Positions 60,211 to 64,000 of a DNA stretch of 64,000 nt are shown in pieces. The DNA comes from JAEUHQ01 sp964538915 (lineage in GTDB: Bacteria; Planctomycetota; UBA1135; UBA2386), in assembly GCA_964538915.1 (NCBI GenBank), contig CAZIFB010000006.1:1-64000 (forward strand). Reading direction: 5' to 3'. Every line of letters starts with the position of its first letter. The first letter of the stretch is position 1. The translations under genes and the position numbers were made by a program. The notes beneath the pieces were generated by a model. It was not told the origin of the DNA, searched no databases, and saw only the letters and a list, made by a program, of their open reading frames with translations.

Positions 60211-60979
60211 TCCCCTGATCGACGTCCGCGACACGTGGATGTCGTTCCCCGGCAAGGAAGGCCAGCCCGTGCACGTGCTGGAGCGAGTCGGCTTCCAAGT
60301 GCGCACCGGCGAGTTCGTCTGCATCGTCGGACCGTCCGGCTGCGGCAAGTCGACGCTGCTCAACGTGCTCGGCGGCTTCCTGAAGGAGACGAAGGGCGAC
60401 GTGCGCGTCGAGGGCGATCGAGTCACGGGGCCCGACCCCGGCCGCATCTTCGTGTTCCAGGAGAACGGCGTCTTCCCGTGGCTCACCGTCGAGCAGAACG
60501 TCGGCTTCGGTCTCTGGCGCAAGCCTTCGCGCGAGCGCGCCGAGCGTGTGCGTCACTACGTGGACATGGTCGGGCTCGCGGGCTTCGAGAAGTCCTACCC
60601 GCGCGAACTGTCCGGCGGCATGCGCCAGCGCGTCGAGATCGCGCGCGCTCTCGCGGCGGATGCGCGGGTGCTGTTCATGGACGAGCCGTTCGGCGCGCTC
60701 GACTTCCTCACACGGCTCAAGATGCGCGCCGACCTGGTGCGCATCTGGCAGGCGGAGAGGAAGACGATCCTCTTCGTCACGCACGACATCGAGGAGGCCG
60801 TGCAACTCGCGGATCGTGTGCTCGTGATGACGAAGCGTCCGGCGACGATCCAGGCCGAAGTCGTGGTCGACCTGCCGCGGCCGCGCGATCTCGACGCGCC
60901 GGGCTACCTCGCCGCGCGCGATCGCATCTTCGAGCTGATGGGGATGAACGCCCACGGTTCGTTCGTCGCCACGAAGTGA
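60197..60979 (+). CDS. ABC importer ATPase (SsuB/TauB/NrtD family)
   Basis: A 260-residue ATP-binding subunit: Walker A CIVGPSGCGKSTLLNVLGGF, Q-loop IFVFQENGVFPWLTVEQNV, signature ELSGGMRQRVEIARALA, Walker B VLFMDEPFGALD and switch region ILFVTHDIEEAVQLADRVLV. Length and motifs fit the nitrate/sulfonate/taurine subfamily. It overlaps the permease by 14 bp and completes a three-gene importer. It converges on a small membrane-protein gene, with stops 1 bp apart. Confidence 0.95.
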   Translation: MASADPLIDVRDTWMSFPGKEGQPVHVLERVGFQVRTGEFVCIVGPSGCGKSTLLNVLGGFLKETKGDVRVEGDRVTGPDPGRIFVFQENGVFPWLTVEQNVGFGLWRKPSRERAERVRHYVDMVGLAGFEKSYPRELSGGMRQRVEIARALAADARVLFMDEPFGALDFLTRLKMRADLVRIWQAERKTILFVTHDIEEAVQLADRVLVMTKRPATIQAEVVVDLPRPRDLDAPGYLAARDRIFELMGMNAHGSFVATK

Positions 60980-60980
60980 C

Positions 60981-61370
60981 TCACGCGCGAGCTCCCGTGC
61001 GCAGCAGCCGAACCGCGATCAGGAACGCGGCGATCGACGCGGCGCCGATCGCGTTCTCGCGCAGGCTCGGCGGGAAGACGAGCACGTAGCCCGCGTCCTT
61101 GACGAGAGCCGCGAAGCTCGAGACGCAGAACGGCATCAGGAAGAGCCGGAAGACCTGCCATCGGTCGAGCTTCGTGGTGCCGGTGCTCGACGTGCGAGTG
61201 CTGATCAGCAGCGCGGTGCCGATGATCGCCGCGAGGCCGAGCGAAGTGAGCCAGAGGCGCGGCGTCGCATCGAACCGGTGCGCGACGTTGACGACGTACC
61301 AAATCGCGTAGCACCAGAGGATCGTCCGCCCCGTGGACAGCGTGGAAAGGTACGTGCGCACCGACGGCAT
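60981..61370 (-). CDS. Small four-helix membrane protein, hypothetical
   Basis: A 129-residue protein with about four hydrophobic helices (ILWCYAIWYVVNVAHRF; WLTSLGLAAIIGTALLIS; FRLFLMPFCVSSFAALVKDA; AIGAASIAAFLIAVRLL) and a conserved-looking loop LVFPPSLRENA. I do not recognise a family name. ATG 61370 is chosen because the first helix begins soon after; CATCCT lies 6 nt upstream. Inner-membrane location is expected. It sits between the ABC importer and a TetR regulator and might be controlled by the latter. Confidence 0.68.
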   Translation of the reverse strand: MPSVRTYLSTLSTGRTILWCYAIWYVVNVAHRFDATPRLWLTSLGLAAIIGTALLISTRTSSTGTTKLDRWQVFRLFLMPFCVSSFAALVKDAGYVLVFPPSLRENAIGAASIAAFLIAVRLLRTGARA

Positions 61371-61423
61371 CGCGGCAGGATGCCCCGGCCGTGTTGCGCG
61401 AGCCACCGCCCCTGTGCATTCGC

Positions 61424-62008
61424 TCAGCTGCCGAGCAGCCAGGCGCCGACGGAACGCATCAGCGCGGCGCGTTCCTTCGCGGACAGGAGACCGAGTTCGC
61501 GGCCGAGGTTCGCCGCTGTGCCGAGTCCGAGCATGCCCCACGCCGCGAGCATCGGCGCCGGCAGCCCGCGTGTGGCGCGAGCGGTGCGGTGCTCGTCGAT
61601 CCGGGCCTCGACGAACGCGTGGAACGAGCGGTACGCGGCGCGGAGAGCGTTCCGGATCTCGTCGTCGTCGGTCTCCGACAAGCCCGCGAACAGGATGCGG
61701 TAGAGCCCGAACTCGCCGAGGTGGTCGGCTTCGTAGTCGAGCACGGCCTCCGCGGTCGACTTCGCGTCCTCGCGGCGCGCCAGTTCGCGCGCCCAGATCG
61801 CTTCGCTGTTCTGCGCCACGTAACCGATCGCGGCGACGAACATGCGCCGCTTGTCGGGCCACAGGCGGTAGAGGATCGTCTCCTGCACGCCGCAGCGTTC
61901 GGCGAGCTGCGCGGTCGTCGTGCGGCGGTATCCGAACTCGGCGAACGTGGCGGCCACGGCTGGGAGCAGTTCGGCGCGGCGCTGTTCGCTCAGGTTCGGT
62001 CTGCCCAT
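61424..62008 (-). CDS. TetR/AcrR-family transcriptional regulator
   Basis: A 194-residue repressor. The N-terminal helix-turn-helix (about residues 8-55) is clear: RRAELLPAVAATFAEFGYRR, TTTAQLAERCGVQETILYRL, WPDKRRMFVAAI. The C-terminal about 130 residues are the helical ligand-binding and dimerisation domain (YRILFAGLSETDDDEIRNAL). The ligand and target are unknown; the adjacent 129-residue membrane protein gene downstream on the same strand (53 bp away) is a candidate. ATG 62008 starts the typical MGRPNLSEQRR and has TATCGT 10 nt upstream. Confidence 0.92.
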   Translation of the reverse strand: MGRPNLSEQRRAELLPAVAATFAEFGYRRTTTAQLAERCGVQETILYRLWPDKRRMFVAAIGYVAQNSEAIWARELARREDAKSTAEAVLDYEADHLGEFGLYRILFAGLSETDDDEIRNALRAAYRSFHAFVEARIDEHRTARATRGLPAPMLAAWGMLGLGTAANLGRELGLLSAKERAALMRSVGAWLLGS

Positions 62009-62018
62009 CGCGGTCGCG

Positions 62019-62024
62019 ACGATA
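62019..62024 (-). promoter_or_regulatory. Putative -10 element (TATCGT) of the TetR gene
   Basis: On the minus strand TATCGT ends 10 nt before ATG 62008; no ribosome site is seen between them. Confidence 0.42.
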
Positions 62025-62267
62025 GCTGGGAAACGAGCGGCGGCGCCATCGCCTTGCCGGCGCTGCCGGACCCGCCGGCTCTCCGTGCCAGTGCACGGGA
62101 AGCGGTGCGTTGGCGCGTTCGCCGGCCAACGCTCCGGCGGGCTGCACGCATGTCGTTCCTTGGTCGATTCCCGCTCGCGAAGCGGGCGCCGAAGCAAGCC
62201 GAGACGAGGAGTGTGGATACCCAGGTGCGGACGGGACGGCACTTCACCCGTCGGCTAGAAGGGCGCC

Positions 62268-62807
62268 ATGCGCACGAGCGAGGGAGGGGGCGCCGGTCCG
62301 GGAGCGCTGGCCAGGTTCCTGTCCCTCCTGATCGCCGGAGTGGCGCTGCTCGCCTGGGGCTTCGTCGTGGTTGCGCTGTTTCGAGGCGATCTCTCCCGAT
62401 GGACCGGGGCGGGGCTGTTCGTCGGGATCGCGATCTGCACATGGTTCCTGCTCAAGTGGGGCCTTCAGCCTGTGGAACGAGGGCCCGATCCTCTGCACCG
62501 GTGGCGCGAGTTCCGGTTCGTGCGGCGGCTCGAACTGCGCGCCGACGCAGCCACGGATTGCACCCTGGTCGTCGTGCTGTCGTGCGCCGCCGCCGCGAAC
62601 GCCCGCTAAGTGGTCCTCGAGTTCCTGGGTGTCCGCGATCTGAAGCTGACCCAGTTCGGCGCGGATGCGATGACCTTCGATCCGGCCTGTCGCGACCTCG
62701 GGGAAGGCGCGCGCGACGGCTGCCGCTACGAGGTTGCCGATCGCTGGAACGACACGTTCCACTTCCGCTGCCGGACATTCGCCGAATCGGCGCGGACCGC
62801 GGTCTGA
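62268..62807 (+). pseudogene. Small membrane protein gene interrupted by an in-frame TAA
   Basis: ATG 62268 opens a frame with two membrane helices (LLIAGVALLAWGFVVVALF; GAGLFVGIAICTWFLL) and then a soluble start FRFVRRLELRADAATDCTLV, reaching TAA at 62607-62609. The very next codon, GTG, continues in the same frame for 65 more codons (VVLEFLGVRDLKLTQFGADA, CRYEVADRWNDTFHFRCR) to TGA at 62805-62807. The strand pattern across the stop reads as one beta-rich domain. It may be a nonsense-mutated gene, a sequencing error, stop readthrough, or two coupled genes (62268-62609 and 62610-62807). No family is recognised. Confidence 0.5.
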
Positions 62808-62820
62808 CCGCGCGCGTTCG

Positions 62821-63615
62821 TCACCACAAGGACAGCGTCGTCCCGTCGCGCCATCGCCGCACCGGCTGTTCCCGGGTCTGCCTGCTCCCGAACAGGACGC
62901 GTTCGGCGGGCCTCGCGAACAGGAAGCGCCAACGCGCGACACTGCCGTCGACGGGCACGGGCGGCGGTGCGCCGCGGTTGCCGAGCCACGATGCAGCGAC
63001 CTCCGGCCAGAGTCTGCGTTTGGCGTGCACGGGATCGGCGCCGTACCAGGCGCGCCTCGGCGTGACGAACTCGGCCGCATGTTCTGCGGCGAGTCTGCGC
63101 AGACCGGTGTCGAGACGTTCGGCCCGGGCGAGCACTTCGCGGAGAGACAGTCGGCAGGAAGGCACGAGCACCGAACGGACGATCACGAAGCGCAGGTTCC
63201 CGAGATCGCGCAGGCTGTCCAACGGCAGTCCGGCGACGACGCAGCGGGCACCCGTCGCCGAGAGTCGCGCCAACGCTGCTCCGACCCATGCGAGGACGCG
63301 GTCGACCTCGACACCGTAGAGAACGTCGTTGCCCACATCGGTGACGATCGCCGTGCAACGGGCCGGCGGGGCCGCGGCGAGGGCGTTCCAGAGGCCGCAA
63401 CCGTCGATCCCTGGCAACCGGCGGCCGAGCAGGCTGCTCCAGAGGCCGAACGAGCGACCGCGTCCGAGCGCCATGTGGGCTTCGACCGGTCCGTCGGCGC
63501 GTGCTGCATCGAGCAAGGCGAGCGCCACCCGCGCGAGGTTGCTCGCCCCCAGCGCGACGAGGCGCCGTGGGGGCGGCGGCGCGCTGCTCGCCGCAGCGCG
63601 CTGCACGGAGGTCAC
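62821..63615 (-). CDS. SGNH/GDSL-like hydrolase
   Basis: A 264-residue protein with the blocks of SGNH esterases: block I RLVALGASNLARVALALLDA (nucleophile Ser in GASN), the Gly/Asn oxyanion region IVTDVGNDVLYGVEVDRVLA, and C-terminal DPVHAKRRLWPE with the Asp-x-x-His pair. It has no signal peptide. Substrate is unknown; family members are carbohydrate or lipid esterases. The GTG start overlaps the stop of the upstream gene as GTGA, so the two are co-translated. It converges on the interrupted membrane-protein gene. Confidence 0.78.
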   Translation of the reverse strand: MTSVQRAAASSAPPPPRRLVALGASNLARVALALLDAARADGPVEAHMALGRGRSFGLWSSLLGRRLPGIDGCGLWNALAAAPPARCTAIVTDVGNDVLYGVEVDRVLAWVGAALARLSATGARCVVAGLPLDSLRDLGNLRFVIVRSVLVPSCRLSLREVLARAERLDTGLRRLAAEHAAEFVTPRRAWYGADPVHAKRRLWPEVAASWLGNRGAPPPVPVDGSVARWRFLFARPAERVLFGSRQTREQPVRRWRDGTTLSLW

Positions 63616-64000
63616 TCGGCCAGCTTGGTCTCGAGCGCCTTCAGGATGCTGCCGACGCGTTCGCCGACCTTGCCGCTGCCGGCCGACTTCGCCAGCGCCT
63701 GGAGCGCCTTCACGGCGCCATCCTCCTTCTTGTCGCGGAGCGCGCGGTCGATCTTCTCGAGCTTCTTCTCCGCGGCGAGTTCTGCCTTCGCGGTGTCCTT
63801 GTCGAACTCGGCGACGAGCGGCGTCACCTCGGCAACCCACTCCGCTTTCTGGCCGACGGCCTTGAGGAGCGACTTCGCCGCGGTCTGTGCCGCGAGGAAG
63901 CGGCCCTGCTCCTGCAGCGTGGGGACCGCCTTCTTGGCGAGTGCGTAGCGGTTCTCGACCTCGGACTGCAGCATCGTGCGCTCCTCGCCTTCGGGCAGCG
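63612..64000 (-). CDS. Helical hypothetical protein, 5' end beyond the window
   Basis: The frame is open to the window edge; codons before ATG 63974 (LPEGEERT) are protein-like, so the true start probably lies outside. The visible about 128 residues are strongly helical and charged (LQSEVENRYALAKKAVPTLQ; KAELAAEKKLEKIDRALRDK; VGERVGSILKALETKLAE), with a helix-hairpin look. The end overlaps the SGNH hydrolase start. I cannot name a family from this fragment. Confidence 0.6.
   Translation of the reverse strand, partial: LPEGEERTMLQSEVENRYALAKKAVPTLQEQGRFLAAQTAAKSLLKAVGQKAEWVAEVTPLVAEFDKDTAKAELAAEKKLEKIDRALRDKKEDGAVKALQALAKSAGSGKVGERVGSILKALETKLAE

Overview
The window is a very GC-rich (roughly 70% by eye), gene-dense bacterial chromosome segment. 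The gene content suggests a Planctomycetota bacterium. It has a giant Ser/Thr kinase with DWG in place of DFG and a C-terminal TPR array, a short ECF sigma factor, FG-GAP and CarboxypepD_reg secreted proteins, a Tat-exported Gfo/Idh oxidoreductase, a SUMF1-type protein and tandem DUF1579. The lineage is inference, since no rRNA or marker gene is present. No tRNA, rRNA, CRISPR array, insertion sequence or intact prophage was seen.

Layout. 1-3.2 kb: the two larger subunits of a molybdenum hydroxylase of the 4-hydroxybenzoyl-CoA reductase type. 3.2-5.8 kb: a nuclease-helicase (DUF2075) between two non-coding flanks. 5.8-14 kb: tandem-DUF1579 protein, kinase/TPR receptor, a three-part methyltransferase, DUF427, and a PRC-barrel/coiled-coil pair divergent from an ECF sigma factor. 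14-18 kb: a GH15 enzyme coupled to fused trehalose-6-phosphate synthase/phosphatase. 18-26 kb: secreted proteins, a broken galactose-oxidase-like gene, a DUF900 hydrolase, then SPOUT rRNA methyltransferase, RarA and DUF72 in one overlapping unit. 26-29.9 kb: M3 peptidase, lipoprotein, aminopeptidase P. 29.9-37.8 kb: exopolysaccharide locus A (initiating sugar-phosphate transferase, O-antigen polymerase-like protein, Wza-like export lipoprotein, glycosyltransferases). 37.9-42.2 kb: a fused salicylyl-CoA 5-hydroxylase/oxidoreductase and two zinc-ribbon membrane proteins. 42.2-55.7 kb: a nine-gene co-oriented operon (locus B). 55.9-61 kb: SUMF1 protein, Gfo/Idh oxidoreductase and a taurine/nitrate-type ABC importer. 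61-64 kb: small membrane protein, TetR regulator, an interrupted small gene, an SGNH hydrolase and an edge-truncated gene.

Locus B is the best candidate for an undescribed system. Three glycosyltransferases, an ABC exporter, two kinase-like proteins with a maltokinase-like HGDxHxxQ signature, an alginate-export-type beta-barrel carrying a lipobox, a parallel beta-helix lipoprotein and a CarboxypepD_reg surface protein are linked by 4-10 bp overlaps or very short gaps. This looks like a complete inner-membrane-to-surface glycan assembly and export route that differs from Wzx/Wzy and from classical alginate systems.

Two genome-style observations also stand out. Many start codons lack a Shine-Dalgarno sequence but carry a TAnnnT hexamer 7-10 nt upstream, as expected for leaderless or near-leaderless transcripts. 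Ten gene junctions are ATGA or GTGA overlaps. All assignments come from reading motifs, with no database search; start codons were chosen by context and many are GTG.
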